Shown: one piece after another, positions 35,071 through 43,260 of the stretch
Layout: every line of letters begins with the position of its first letter
How positions within the stretch are numbered: position 1 is the first letter of the stretch
Assembly (NCBI GenBank): GCA_031422335.1
Contig: JANOQW010000034.1
Location: 124,001 to 188,000 of the forward strand
DNA: 64,000 bases
Source: Methylotenera_A sp031422335
Lineage (GTDB): Bacteria; Pseudomonadota; Gammaproteobacteria; Burkholderiales; Methylophilaceae
Direction: 5' to 3'
The notes under the pieces: model-generated
Told to the model about the DNA's origin: nothing
Database searches by the model: none
The model's input: only the letters and a program-made list of their open reading frames with translations
Position numbers and translations under genes: made by a program

Positions 35071-35105
35071 GTCTTTGCGAGGAAATAAGTGATGAAGCAA
35101 CCATA
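35071..35105 (+). repeat. GTCATTGCGAG-type repeat, copy A
   Basis: GTCTTTGCGAGGAAATAA...GATGAAGCAACCATA: the two conserved ends GTCWTTGCGAG and GAAGCAATCCAT with a short variable middle. It abuts the 3' end of the GIY-YIG pseudogene. Confidence 0.7.
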
Positions 35106-35108
35106 TAT

Positions 35109-35396
35109 TTACACAATAGAATAATACAAGTCCAGCCAATCAGAATTACTTATTTCTATTAAAGCAGTTTTCTTATGACATGAGCCTGCCTTAATCTGCT
35201 TTTCCTGTGCTATCGCACTCAGCATATCATCACACAACCCATAATAAATTAGATGAAGTAATTGGTATTTTATAGTAAAGCCATCAACTAAATATTGCTT
35301 ATGCTCCCAAACACACTTGACTAAATCTGATGTAACATTTACATAAAGTATGCCATTTTTCTCATTGGCTAAAATTTAAACTACGGGCTGCTACAT
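35109..35396 (-). pseudogene. Decayed GIY-YIG nuclease gene
   Basis: A 96-codon reading frame that is clearly a small GIY-YIG endonuclease (UvrC N-terminal-like) but broken. It opens ATG-TAG-CAG-CCC-GTA-GTT-TAA and then reads ILANEKNGILYVNVTSDL. A stop replaces codon 2 and another replaces codon 7, where relatives have the Tyr of VYILA. Downstream the frame is open to a normal stop, with VWEHKQYLVDGFTIKYQL, HLIYYGLCDDMLSAIAQEKQ and NSDWLDLYYSIV. The catalytic Arg of LVKRVWEH has become Cys (LVKCVWEH), the YIG of the name motif reads YVN, and a second Arg in the AGSR(K) stretch is Cys. It is flanked by copies A and B of the GTCATTGCGAG repeat. Confidence 0.85.
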
Positions 35397-35445
35397 AAAA
35401 TTTAGAAAAAATAAGAGTGGTTATATTACTCTAGATTGCCGCGCT

Positions 35446-35479
35446 GTCATTGCGAGCGAAATGTAGCAATCGCAATGAC
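35446..35479 (+). repeat. GTCATTGCGAG-type repeat, copy B
   Basis: GTCATTGCGAGCGAA...GTAGCAATC followed at once by CGCAATGAC, so GTCATTGCGA and TCGCAATGAC form a perfect 10-bp inverted repeat. It sits on the upstream side of the GIY-YIG pseudogene, between it and the porin terminator. Confidence 0.75.
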
Positions 35480-35486
35480 CGGCAAT

Positions 35487-35516
35487 AAAAAAACGACAAC
35501 CGAGGTTGCCGTTTTT
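35487..35516 (-). terminator. Rho-independent terminator of the porin gene
   Basis: On the minus strand CGGCAACCTCGGTTGTCG forms a tight hairpin with one mismatch, preceded by A residues and followed by a seven-T tract. It lies about 40 bp after the porin stop. Confidence 0.87.
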
Positions 35517-35556
35517 ATTGTTTTCTTAAACTAAGCAGAGTTAACTCTGCGTAATT

Positions 35557-36765
35557 TTAGAAGAACATGATTGCGCCCAATGCAATGGTTTTTGATTTAC
35601 CATCTAAATCAGCTGCAACTTTGTTATCAATTTTTGACTCAACAACTGAATACTCAGCTACTAAATTTAGATGTTTTGTAATTGGGTGATATGCACCAAC
35701 GGTCCACATGGTATTCTCACTGTTATTGAATGTATCAACAGTATTACCATCTAATGTAGATTCACCGTAGCTTACACCCAATTTAGTACCAACACCTGAA
35801 AGGGTGTATGTACCTTGTACGTACCAGTCATCTGATTCACGATCGTCACCCAAGATATCAAAGCCTTGAGCTAACTGTACTGTGGTTCCGATACCATCAC
35901 CTTGACCATAGTAAGCAGTTAAACCAAAACCTGCTACGTTTACTGTAGCACCAATATCAAACGCAGTTGCGCGGCCGTCACCTAAATTAACTACACCATC
36001 AGTAAGATCTTCAACTTTTTGTGTCATAGCAGAAGCCCACACTTTACCACCAAAATCGCCAGCCCACTCGTAAGAAGCTTTACCTTCGAACGCTGGAGAT
36101 GAACCGCCACGGCTAAGACTTGCAGAACTTCCAACAAGGTCACCTTGCGCATTCCAAGCTTGTGTTACACCTGCTGTAAAGCTAAAGCCGTTCCAGTTTG
36201 GTGATGAGTAAGCAATTTGTGATTTCCAGTCAGCATACATAAAACCAGTACCGATACGGCCTAATGTTGTTGTATTACCAGCCAATAAACCAGCACCCGA
36301 ACCAACACCTAACAATGTCATATCGTTCAAGATAGCATCAGAGGCGTAAATACCTAAATCTTTACCAACTTTGATAGAACCCCATGATTTGTCGCCGAAT
36401 GTTAAGAATGCTTGACGATTTTCTTGGTTGTTTGGTGCAGTTTGAATGCCAGAATTTTTTGTAGAAGCGCCTGGGTTGATGCTGATTGTGAAACCTACAT
36501 CTAAATCGTTTTGGCGTGTTTTACCAGAAACTGATAGATAGTTTGGTAACAAACCAGTTGTGATGTTGTTGATTGAATCGCCGTTTTCTGTAGCGCCACC
36601 TAAACCAGCAGCATCACCACTTTGAGAGGTGTGTGTGTAGTAAGCGTTTACGATACCACCGATGTCTAATGTCCAATCGCCTGCTGGAATCATGATGCCA
36701 GCGTTTGCGCTTGAAGCACCAGCCAATAAAGCTGCTGCAACTGCTAAATTTAATTTCGTTTTCAT
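35557..36765 (-). CDS. Outer-membrane porin
   Basis: A 402-residue porin from the ATG at 36765, which has GGAGA seven bases upstream; the frame runs 20 codons further but without a start context. Signal peptide MKTKLNLAVAAALLAGASSANA, then a barrel starting GIMIPAGDWTLDIGGIVNAYYTH. Typical general-porin pieces are NRQAFLTFGDKSWGSIKVGKDLGIYASDAILNDMTLLG (before the constriction loop), VGAYHPITKHLNLVAEYSVVES, and the terminal strand SKTIALGAIMFF ending in Phe. It should be a major trimeric channel for small solutes. Single-gene unit with a long upstream region containing a perfect 14-bp palindrome. Confidence 0.93.
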   Translation of the reverse strand: MKTKLNLAVAAALLAGASSANAGIMIPAGDWTLDIGGIVNAYYTHTSQSGDAAGLGGATENGDSINNITTGLLPNYLSVSGKTRQNDLDVGFTISINPGASTKNSGIQTAPNNQENRQAFLTFGDKSWGSIKVGKDLGIYASDAILNDMTLLGVGSGAGLLAGNTTTLGRIGTGFMYADWKSQIAYSSPNWNGFSFTAGVTQAWNAQGDLVGSSASLSRGGSSPAFEGKASYEWAGDFGGKVWASAMTQKVEDLTDGVVNLGDGRATAFDIGATVNVAGFGLTAYYGQGDGIGTTVQLAQGFDILGDDRESDDWYVQGTYTLSGVGTKLGVSYGESTLDGNTVDTFNNSENTMWTVGAYHPITKHLNLVAEYSVVESKIDNKVAADLDGKSKTIALGAIMFF

Positions 36766-37076
36766 ATAATTCTCCATAGTTTTGATTCTAAAGTTTATTT
36801 CTAAAATTTTACTTCTAAAAAACAACTTACTAAATTTACTACTAAAATACCCTCGCTCTTGATACTTTGATTATGACTAATGAGTGGCACCAAAAACGAG
36901 AAAGTTCGCGAACTTCCCTAATACTTAAAATTTACATTTATTTACTAAGAAGGTTTGATTAGTATGCCAAAAAGTGGGTTTGTGGGGCAAGGTTTTTGTG
37001 GCTTTTTGCCACACTTATATGTATATGTTGTAATAGTGCAACACTGAACTCGCAAACGATTATATAAAAACCAGTG
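36766..37076. other. 311-bp gap between dgt-like and porin genes
   Basis: No gene seen. The porin-proximal 80 bases are A/T-rich with five CTAAA words 12-15 bp apart. A perfect palindrome AAGTTCGCGAACTT lies at 36902-36915, about 137 bp before the porin start. A hairpin TGTGGC/GCCACA with loop TTTTT lies at 36997-37013. These are probably porin promoter and regulatory elements (inference). Confidence 0.6.
36902..36915. promoter_or_regulatory. 14-bp perfect palindrome upstream of the porin
   Basis: AAGTTCGCGAACTT is self-complementary with no spacer, in an otherwise A/T-rich region, about 137 bp upstream of the porin ATG. This is the form of an operator for a dimeric regulator; which regulator is unknown. 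Confidence 0.45.
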
Positions 37077-38195
37077 CTAAAAATAATCTTCAACCGCAGA
37101 CAGCCTACGATGCTCACGTATAGCAAATCTATCGGTCATGCCAGCAATATAATCGGCCACTGCTCGTGCTTTGTCTGTTTTAGCATATTCTTGAAACTCG
37201 TGCGGCATTAAACCAATATCTGCCAAAAATACGGCAAATAATTCACGAATAATGCGCTCGGCCTTTGCGCTCATACGGTTAACTTTGTAATGCTGGTATA
37301 AATTTTTGCGTAAAAATTGCTTTAGGGCTAAGTTTTGTTTGGCCATGCCATCGCTAAAGCCCACCAAATAAGGCTCTTGGCGAATATCATTTATGTTTTT
37401 TGGGTTTAGCTTGCTAATATTAGCGCTGCTTTGCGTGCATAAATCGACCACCAGTACATTAATCATGCGGCGTATCGTTTCGTGAATCAGGCGTTTTTGC
37501 TCTAGCTTTGGATATTTACTTTTTACAACATCCAACTGAGTGGCAAATAGCGCAACACTTTGCAGTTGCTCAATCGTAATCAAACCAGAACGCAAGCCGT
37601 CATCCACATCATGATTATTGTAAGCAATTTCATCTGCAAAGTTGGTGACTTGCGCCTCTAAACTGGGGCTGGTTTTGTTGATAAAACGTAAGCCAACATC
37701 GCCTAATTGTTTGGCATTTTTAAGCGAACAATGTTTTAAAATACCTTCACGCAACTCGAAAGTAAGGTTTAAGCCATCAAATTCCGCATAGCGTTGTTCT
37801 AGCTTATCTACCACGCGCAATGACTGCAAATTATGCTCAAAGCCGCCAAAGTTTTTCATACAATCATTGAGCGCATCCTGGCCAGCGTGGCCAAACGGCG
37901 TGTGACCAAGATCATGTGCCAGCGCAATGGCCTCGGTTAAATCCTCGTGTAGATTAAGCGTGCGCGCAATGCCGCGTGCTAGTTGGGCGACTTCTAGGCT
38001 ATGTGTTAAGCGCGTGCGAAATAAGTCGCCTTCGTGGTTCACAAATACTTGCGTTTTGTACTCAAGGCGGCGAAAAGCGGTGGAGTGAATAATGCGATCG
38101 CGATCGCGTTGAAATGCGTTACGCTGTGGCGATTCTGCTTCTGCATTAGCACGGCCGAGCGAGTATTCAGGGTTGGCTGCGTAAATAGATAACAT
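37077..38195 (-). CDS. dgt: Deoxyguanosinetriphosphate triphosphohydrolase-like protein
   Basis: A 372-residue HD-domain dNTP triphosphohydrolase of the short class. Motifs: RDRIIHSTAFRRLEYKTQVFVNHEGDLFRTRLTHSLEVAQLARGI (first His), AIALAHDLGHTPFGHAGQDAL (HD pair), and EIAYNNHDVDDGLRSG (last Asp). It would hydrolyse dNTPs to deoxynucleosides and triphosphate, tuning nucleotide pools. Its start directly abuts the aroB stop, so it is the last gene of the aroK-aroB-dgt unit, a conserved order in betaproteobacteria. The symbol is used for the family; true dGTP specificity is unproven. Confidence 0.93.
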   Translation of the reverse strand: MLSIYAANPEYSLGRANAEAESPQRNAFQRDRDRIIHSTAFRRLEYKTQVFVNHEGDLFRTRLTHSLEVAQLARGIARTLNLHEDLTEAIALAHDLGHTPFGHAGQDALNDCMKNFGGFEHNLQSLRVVDKLEQRYAEFDGLNLTFELREGILKHCSLKNAKQLGDVGLRFINKTSPSLEAQVTNFADEIAYNNHDVDDGLRSGLITIEQLQSVALFATQLDVVKSKYPKLEQKRLIHETIRRMINVLVVDLCTQSSANISKLNPKNINDIRQEPYLVGFSDGMAKQNLALKQFLRKNLYQHYKVNRMSAKAERIIRELFAVFLADIGLMPHEFQEYAKTDKARAVADYIAGMTDRFAIREHRRLSAVEDYF

Positions 38196-39278
38196 TTATT
38201 GAATAGCTTCCAGCGTTTGCGTGAGTTTTTCAGCATCATAATTGCTGGTGATTACCGCTTTGCCTATCCCTTGTTGTAGCACTAGCCTAATTTTTCCATC
38301 GGCAACTTTTTTATCGTTTGCCATCAAATTTAAGTACTTTTCAGCGCCTAAATTAGGTGCTCTGAGGGGCAATCTGGATGCGGTTAGTAGTGCATGTATT
38401 CTTTTCATATCCATATCATTTAACCAGCTCATGCGCTGCGATAAATCTGCTGCCAGCAAAATACCGGCCGCCACCGCCTCTCCATGCAACCATACGCCAT
38501 AACCCATGGCATTTTCTATCGCATGGCCAAAAGTGTGGCCCAAATTTAGCAGGGCACGTTCGCCAGTTTCATGCTCATCCGCTGCCACAACTTCAGCCTT
38601 ATTTTGGCATGATCGATAAATAGCATAGCTGATAACTGCTTCATCTAGATTCATTAACTTAGCGATGTTGGTTTCTAGCCAATCGAAAAAATCTGCATCG
38701 CGAATCAAACCATATTTAATGACTTCAGCCATACCTGCGGATAATTCACGCTTAGGCAAGGTTTGCAGCGTATCAATATCTGCCAGCACCAGTTTTGGCT
38801 GGTAGAAGGCACCTATCATGTTTTTACCTAACGGGTGATTAATGCCAGTTTTGCCACCAACACTCGAATCCACTTGAGATAACAGCGTGGTTGGGATTTG
38901 TATAAACGGCACGCCACGTAAATATGTTGCCGCCGCATATCCTGTTAAATCACCAATCACACCACCACCCAGCGCGATTAAAGTCGTACTACGCTCGCAG
39001 CGGTTTTTTAATAATGCGTCATATATTTGGTTGAGTGTTTCACTGTTTTTATACGCTTCACCATCAGGCAAAATAATGTCAATTACTGCTATGCCCGCTT
39101 CACACAATGACTTAGCGAGTTTTTCAAAGTATAAAGGCGCCACAGTCGTGTTAGTAACAATCGCCACCTGTTTACGCTTTAAGTGCGGCAAAATTAGCTC
39201 GGCATTTTGTATTAAGCCGCTGCCAATATGAATAGGGTAAGCGCGATCGCCAAGAGCGACATTTAAAGTTTGCATCAT
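38196..39278 (-). CDS. aroB: 3-dehydroquinate synthase
   Basis: A 360-residue NAD- and zinc-dependent enzyme converting DAHP to 3-dehydroquinate, the second step to chorismate. Seen: the NAD-binding DGEAYKNSETLNQIYDALL and ALGGGVIGDLTGYAAATYLRGVPFIQIPTTLLSQVDSSVGGKTGINHPLGKNMIGAFYQP. GMAEVIKYGLI and LNLGHTFGHAIENAMGYGVWLHGEAVAAG (zinc-ligand His residues) are also present. It overlaps aroK by 4 bp and abuts dgt, so the three are cotranscribed. Confidence 0.97.
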   Translation of the reverse strand: MMQTLNVALGDRAYPIHIGSGLIQNAELILPHLKRKQVAIVTNTTVAPLYFEKLAKSLCEAGIAVIDIILPDGEAYKNSETLNQIYDALLKNRCERSTTLIALGGGVIGDLTGYAAATYLRGVPFIQIPTTLLSQVDSSVGGKTGINHPLGKNMIGAFYQPKLVLADIDTLQTLPKRELSAGMAEVIKYGLIRDADFFDWLETNIAKLMNLDEAVISYAIYRSCQNKAEVVAADEHETGERALLNLGHTFGHAIENAMGYGVWLHGEAVAAGILLAADLSQRMSWLNDMDMKRIHALLTASRLPLRAPNLGAEKYLNLMANDKKVADGKIRLVLQQGIGKAVITSNYDAEKLTQTLEAIQ

Positions 39279-39829
39279 AGTGTTATGTTGGGGCGGGTTA
39301 AAGTGTTTTCAATTTGGTTCAGTGACTTTTCTATCTGGTTCAGTATATTGGCCACAGGTTGGTTGCCAGTATCAAAAATTAGTCCGGCAGTTTCTGTGTA
39401 AAGCGGGTTACGTTCAGCATAAAGCTGCTCCAACTTAGCACGAATATCTACATTTTGCAGTAAAGGCCGATGTTTGTCGTTGCGCATTCTGTGCCAAAGC
39501 TCGTTTACATTGGCGCGCAAGTAAATGACCCTACCATTATCTGTTAACAATTGTCTATTTTCGTCGGCCAATATTGCGCCGCCCCCAGTGGCCATAATAA
39601 TATTTTTTAATTGACTAAGCTCTTGAATAATCGCTGTTTCACGCTTGCGAAAACCCGCCTCGCCTTCTAGCTCGAATATAGTGGCAATTTTTACGCCAGT
39701 GCGCTTTTCAATCTCGTGGTCGGTGTCATAAAAAGTTTTGCCTAAATGCTTAGCCAATATCTTACCAATGGTGGTTTTACCTGCCCCCATTAATCCTACA
39801 AAAAAAATATTATCTTTATTTGCTGCCAC
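39275..39829 (-). CDS. aroK: Shikimate kinase
   Basis: A 184-residue P-loop kinase starting with GTG at 39829. Walker A is GLMGAGKTTIGK (about 12-23), the shikimate-binding DTDHEIEKRTG and FRKRETAII follow, then ATGGGAIL and a LID region LWHRMRNDKHRPLL. It phosphorylates shikimate at O3. It sits directly after pilMNOPQ and overlaps aroB, the widespread pilQ-aroK-aroB arrangement, with a terminator-like hairpin between pilQ and aroK. The Gln/Asn-rich C-terminus (NQIEKSLNQIENTL) is a small extension. Confidence 0.96.
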   Translation of the reverse strand: MAANKDNIFFVGLMGAGKTTIGKILAKHLGKTFYDTDHEIEKRTGVKIATIFELEGEAGFRKRETAIIQELSQLKNIIMATGGGAILADENRQLLTDNGRVIYLRANVNELWHRMRNDKHRPLLQNVDIRAKLEQLYAERNPLYTETAGLIFDTGNQPVANILNQIEKSLNQIENTLTRPNITL

Positions 39830-39834
39830 AATAA

Positions 39835-39866
39835 AAAATGCCCATCAGGTCAATGATAGGCATTTT
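39835..39866 (-). terminator. Terminator-like hairpin between pilQ and aroK
   Basis: On the minus strand AAAATGCC and GGCATTTT pair around a loop of about 16 bases, followed by TTTTAT. It lies about 43 bp after the pilQ stop and 6 bp before the aroK start, so it probably ends or weakens the pil transcript. Confidence 0.7.
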
Positions 39867-39908
39867 AAGGCAAAGCGTACGTTCTGTCTGCGTAGAATTA
39901 AATCTTAC

Positions 39909-42080
39909 TTAACGCAAACCTAAACTTTCATCCATAATTTTTGGTGTAACAAAAATTAGCAGCTCAGTTTTATCATCTTGCTTAGTTCTACGTTTAAATA
40001 AATTACCCAAAACTGGTAAATCACCAAAGAAAGGCACTTTTTCAACGTCGTTACGTTCTGTTTGCTCGTATATGCCTCCTAAAACAGCCGTTTCACCGTT
40101 TGCTACAAGCACCTGCGTCGTGACATTTTGTGTATCAATACCAGGCACCTCTGCTTCTCCAACACGAAAAATTCGACCAATCTTATCTTTCTTTATTTCT
40201 AAATCCATAATAATTTTATCATCAGGCGTGATTGATGGTGTCACTTCTAGGCTTAATACCGCTTCTTTAAATGATACTGTTGCTGCACCACTACTTGAAG
40301 ACTCTAAATAAGGTATCTCTGTACCAGAAGCAATTTTTGCCTTTTGCTGGTTAGCTGTCGTGACACGAGGGCTAGACACAATTTTGCCGCGACTATCACT
40401 CTCTAATGCTGAAAGTTCTAAGTTTAATAATAACCCTGCTGGTAATCTGAATAAGCTAAATGCAATACTTGCAGAGTTTACAAGAGAGGATGGTAAATTT
40501 GAGTTTAAGCCGCCCGTGTTGGCAATAGCACCCGTAGTGTTACTAGAACCTGTTGCGGCACCTGTATTGTTCAACGTACCACCAATACTAAGGTCGTTAT
40601 TTCCAAAACGCCCTGCTTTTTGCACGCCAAATCTAGCACCTAGGCTTTTACTAAATTTATCATCTGCCAACACTATACGCGATTCAATCATTACTTGTTT
40701 CACCGCAACGTCAGTTTTATTAATGATTTCCTGAATCTCTGCTAGCTTTTTAGCTGTATCTTGAATAAATAATGTATTCGTTCTTGGATCTACCACCGCG
40801 CTTCCGCGTTTAGAGAGAATACTTCTGTTTTGATTTGCCCCACCACCCGCGCCGGCTCCGCCTGCTGTATTAGCACCAGTTAATATCCCTCTAAACGCCT
40901 CAGCTTTTTGGTAACGTAACACAAAAACTTCAGTGCGCAACGGTTCTAAGTCTTCAATCGCGTTTACCGCCTCTAATTGTGCCTTTTCTTTTGCAGTCAC
41001 TTCTTCAGCTGGTGCCACCATAATCACATTGCCAGATTTACGCATGGTCAGGCCTTTATTTTGCATAATAATATCCATGGCTTGATCCCATGGCACATCT
41101 TTTAAACGCAAAGTTAAGTTGCCTGTCACGGTATCGCTAGTAATAATATTTAAACCCGTAAAGTCTGCAATCACCTGCAACACTGAACGCACTTCAATAT
41201 TTTGGAAGTTGAGCGAGAGCTTCTCGCCAGAAAAACCAGGCTTATTGCCTTTAACCAATTTATTTGGGTCTTCAATCACTTGGCGCACATCGATAATGAA
41301 TTTATTATCTGCTTGATAAGCTGATTGCTCCCAATTACCTTTAGGTTCAATCACCATGCGTGCATTTTTTCCTTGTTTCATCGTGTCAACATACAATACG
41401 GGCGTATTAAAATTAATTACGTTCAGACGACGTTGTAATTCAGCTGGCACATCGGTATTCACAAAATCCACCGTAATCAGCTTACCTTTTTGTTTGATAT
41501 TAATACCGGTATTTGCGTCTGATAAATCAACAATAATACGGCCTTCACCATTTTTGCCGCGCGCAAAATCTACGTTAGATATTTCGTGAGTTTGGTTGCT
41601 GGTCGCGCGAGACTCTGCAAAGCGTGTCTCTGTATTGGTACTTGCTGTTTTGGCTTCATTACCTTGCAAAGTAATAATCACATCTTTACCACTTAAAACC
41701 GTGTTATAGCCCACATTACGCGATAAATTAAGCACCATGCGTGTACGATCTTTAGCCTGTGCAAGTGAAACACTTTTTAGCGCACCTTGCTCACTCGGAA
41801 TGTTACTTTTAGATAACCCGTTACCAACATTAGGAAAGTCTAATGCGATTCTAGAAGGATTATTCAATGTGAAGCCTGCGGGCGGATTTACCAAAGCCTC
41901 CTTCAACTTAACGCGAATACTGACACGCCCGCCAGACAGGGCAGAGAAATCAATATTCTCAATTTTGTTGCTGAATAAATCTTCATCTGCTGCATAAGCG
42001 TTTGCTAGTAAGCCCGAGCTTAATAACAAAATCAAAGCAAATAGTTTAGTCATCATTTTATTCATGTTCATTCCAGTCAT
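39909..42080 (-). CDS. pilQ: PilQ, type IV pilus secretin
   Basis: A 723-residue outer-membrane secretin. A signal peptide ends near NAYAAD. Two AMIN domains (about 40-140 and 165-260) should bind peptidoglycan, an STN/N0 domain (SGEKLSLNFQNIEVRSVLQVIADFTGLNIITSD, about 284-316) follows, then N1 and the secretin core with VFVLRYQKAEAFRGIL, ISSPRVTTANQQKAKIASGTEIPYLES and LVANGETAVLGGIYEQTERNDVEKVPFFGDLPVLGNLFKRR. It forms the pore through which pili exit, and is also used for DNA uptake in competent species. Last gene of pilMNOPQ; its ATG overlaps the pilP stop by one base. Confidence 0.96.
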   Translation of the reverse strand: MTGMNMNKMMTKLFALILLLSSGLLANAYAADEDLFSNKIENIDFSALSGGRVSIRVKLKEALVNPPAGFTLNNPSRIALDFPNVGNGLSKSNIPSEQGALKSVSLAQAKDRTRMVLNLSRNVGYNTVLSGKDVIITLQGNEAKTASTNTETRFAESRATSNQTHEISNVDFARGKNGEGRIIVDLSDANTGINIKQKGKLITVDFVNTDVPAELQRRLNVINFNTPVLYVDTMKQGKNARMVIEPKGNWEQSAYQADNKFIIDVRQVIEDPNKLVKGNKPGFSGEKLSLNFQNIEVRSVLQVIADFTGLNIITSDTVTGNLTLRLKDVPWDQAMDIIMQNKGLTMRKSGNVIMVAPAEEVTAKEKAQLEAVNAIEDLEPLRTEVFVLRYQKAEAFRGILTGANTAGGAGAGGGANQNRSILSKRGSAVVDPRTNTLFIQDTAKKLAEIQEIINKTDVAVKQVMIESRIVLADDKFSKSLGARFGVQKAGRFGNNDLSIGGTLNNTGAATGSSNTTGAIANTGGLNSNLPSSLVNSASIAFSLFRLPAGLLLNLELSALESDSRGKIVSSPRVTTANQQKAKIASGTEIPYLESSSSGAATVSFKEAVLSLEVTPSITPDDKIIMDLEIKKDKIGRIFRVGEAEVPGIDTQNVTTQVLVANGETAVLGGIYEQTERNDVEKVPFFGDLPVLGNLFKRRTKQDDKTELLIFVTPKIMDESLGLR

Positions 42081-42619
42081 TATTCCTGCAGATTAATACT
42101 TGCATTACGTTCCACCCAATCGCCTGACAGGTCGTCTTGGACAATTTCTTTTACAACAATATCACTCTCGTTAATTTGTGTGACTAAACCAAAATTAGGG
42201 CCCACATAATTGCCTGTTTTAACTTGTTGTATGGTGTTATCTGGCGTTTTAATCAGCGCAAAAGTAGATTTATTTTTACTTAAAGTACCAACATACTTCA
42301 AGCTTTCAAGCGGAAAAGATTCTAGTGCTTCTTTAGGCCGATTAGTGTTGGGCTGCAGTGCGCCTGCCTTGCTAAGTGCTTTGCGCGCTTTAAACGGGTC
42401 TGACAGCGTACCATCTGCATTATATTGCAAAGGCGAATATGGTAGCACCTCAGGCAATGGCTCTACACCTTTGCCCATGTCATTGGCTGCACTTGCCATG
42501 AACTTGTCAAGGTCATCACCTTCATCACCGCCACAGGCCACAAGCATTGTGGTTAGCAAAGCAATCAGAATAATTTTAAGCATGTCACTAGATTCTACTA
42601 TTAATTTGATTTGCATCAT
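42080..42619 (-). CDS. pilP: PilP, type IV pilus alignment lipoprotein
   Basis: A 179-residue frame overlapping pilO by 4 bp. The in-frame ATG at 42583 gives the better lipoprotein signal MLKIILIALLTTMLVACGG with Cys after LVA, so the mature protein is probably about 150 residues. The C-terminal PilP domain (about 95-175) has ESFPLESLKYVGTLSKNKSTFALIKTPDNTIQQVKTGNYVGPNFGLVTQINESDIVVKEI. PilP links the inner-membrane PilMNO complex to PilQ. Position and length fit pilMNOPQ. Confidence 0.93.
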   Translation of the reverse strand: MMQIKLIVESSDMLKIILIALLTTMLVACGGDEGDDLDKFMASAANDMGKGVEPLPEVLPYSPLQYNADGTLSDPFKARKALSKAGALQPNTNRPKEALESFPLESLKYVGTLSKNKSTFALIKTPDNTIQQVKTGNYVGPNFGLVTQINESDIVVKEIVQDDLSGDWVERNASINLQE

Positions 42620-43260
42620 TTTTTCTTATCTTTCTTATCCTTCATCTCGACTGCTTTTTTTGCTGCAATCTCAGAAGTGTCCAAATAACGATAAGTTTTT
42701 GCAGTAGCTTCTAAAGCCAGTAAGCTGTCTTTTGAATCTTTAGTCACTGGCACAATATTCATATCATTCAATGTAACGATTCTAGACAGTTTAGAAATAT
42801 CTGTCGCAAATGCACCCACATCGTGATAATTGCCCTTAATTTTAATTTGAATGGGCATTTCGGCGTAGAAATCTGCCACTGTTTCTTGCCCAGGTTTAAA
42901 TAACTCAAACTCTAAACCACGGCCTAGACCCGCCTGGTTAATATCTGTCAGCAAGCCATCCATTTGGGATTTATCTGGCAATTGTTTCAGCAAAGCACCA
43001 AATGTTTTTTCAATATCAATCATCTGCTGTTTATACGCATCCACTTTAATGGCTTGGGCTTTTTTGGCTAAAAAAGTTTGGCGTAACTCTTGTTCTTTGG
43101 CTTTGGCTTGATCAAGTTCATCGATTTCTGGGCTCCACAAAAACCAGTAACCCAAGCCAATTAGAATAATCGCCAAAAAGCTAAGCAATACCAGTTTGAC
43201 TGGCATAGGCAAGCTGCCCGCATTTTTAAAATCTATATTGTTAAAATCATCTAATTTCAT
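42616..43260 (-). CDS. pilO: PilO, type IV pilus inner-membrane alignment protein
   Basis: A 214-residue bitopic protein. A short cytoplasmic tail is followed by a membrane helix VKLVLLSFLAIILIGLGYWFLW (about 21-42), a coiled coil (ELDQAKAKEQELRQTFLAKKAQAIKVDAYKQQMIDIEKTF) and a ferredoxin-like periplasmic domain (GLLTDINQAGLGRGLEFELFKPG, PIQIKIKGNYHDVGAFATDISKLSRIVTLNDMNI). It ends in a lysine-rich tail. It dimerises with PilN. It overlaps pilN by one base and pilP by four. Confidence 0.95.
   Translation of the reverse strand: MKLDDFNNIDFKNAGSLPMPVKLVLLSFLAIILIGLGYWFLWSPEIDELDQAKAKEQELRQTFLAKKAQAIKVDAYKQQMIDIEKTFGALLKQLPDKSQMDGLLTDINQAGLGRGLEFELFKPGQETVADFYAEMPIQIKIKGNYHDVGAFATDISKLSRIVTLNDMNIVPVTKDSKDSLLALEATAKTYRYLDTSEIAAKKAVEMKDKKDKKK

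Noticed and set aside
41055..41085. AATATCCATGGCTTG in pilQ, similar to core plus arm
   Set aside because: No opposite arm and the residues WDQAMDIIM are conserved in PilQ secretins.
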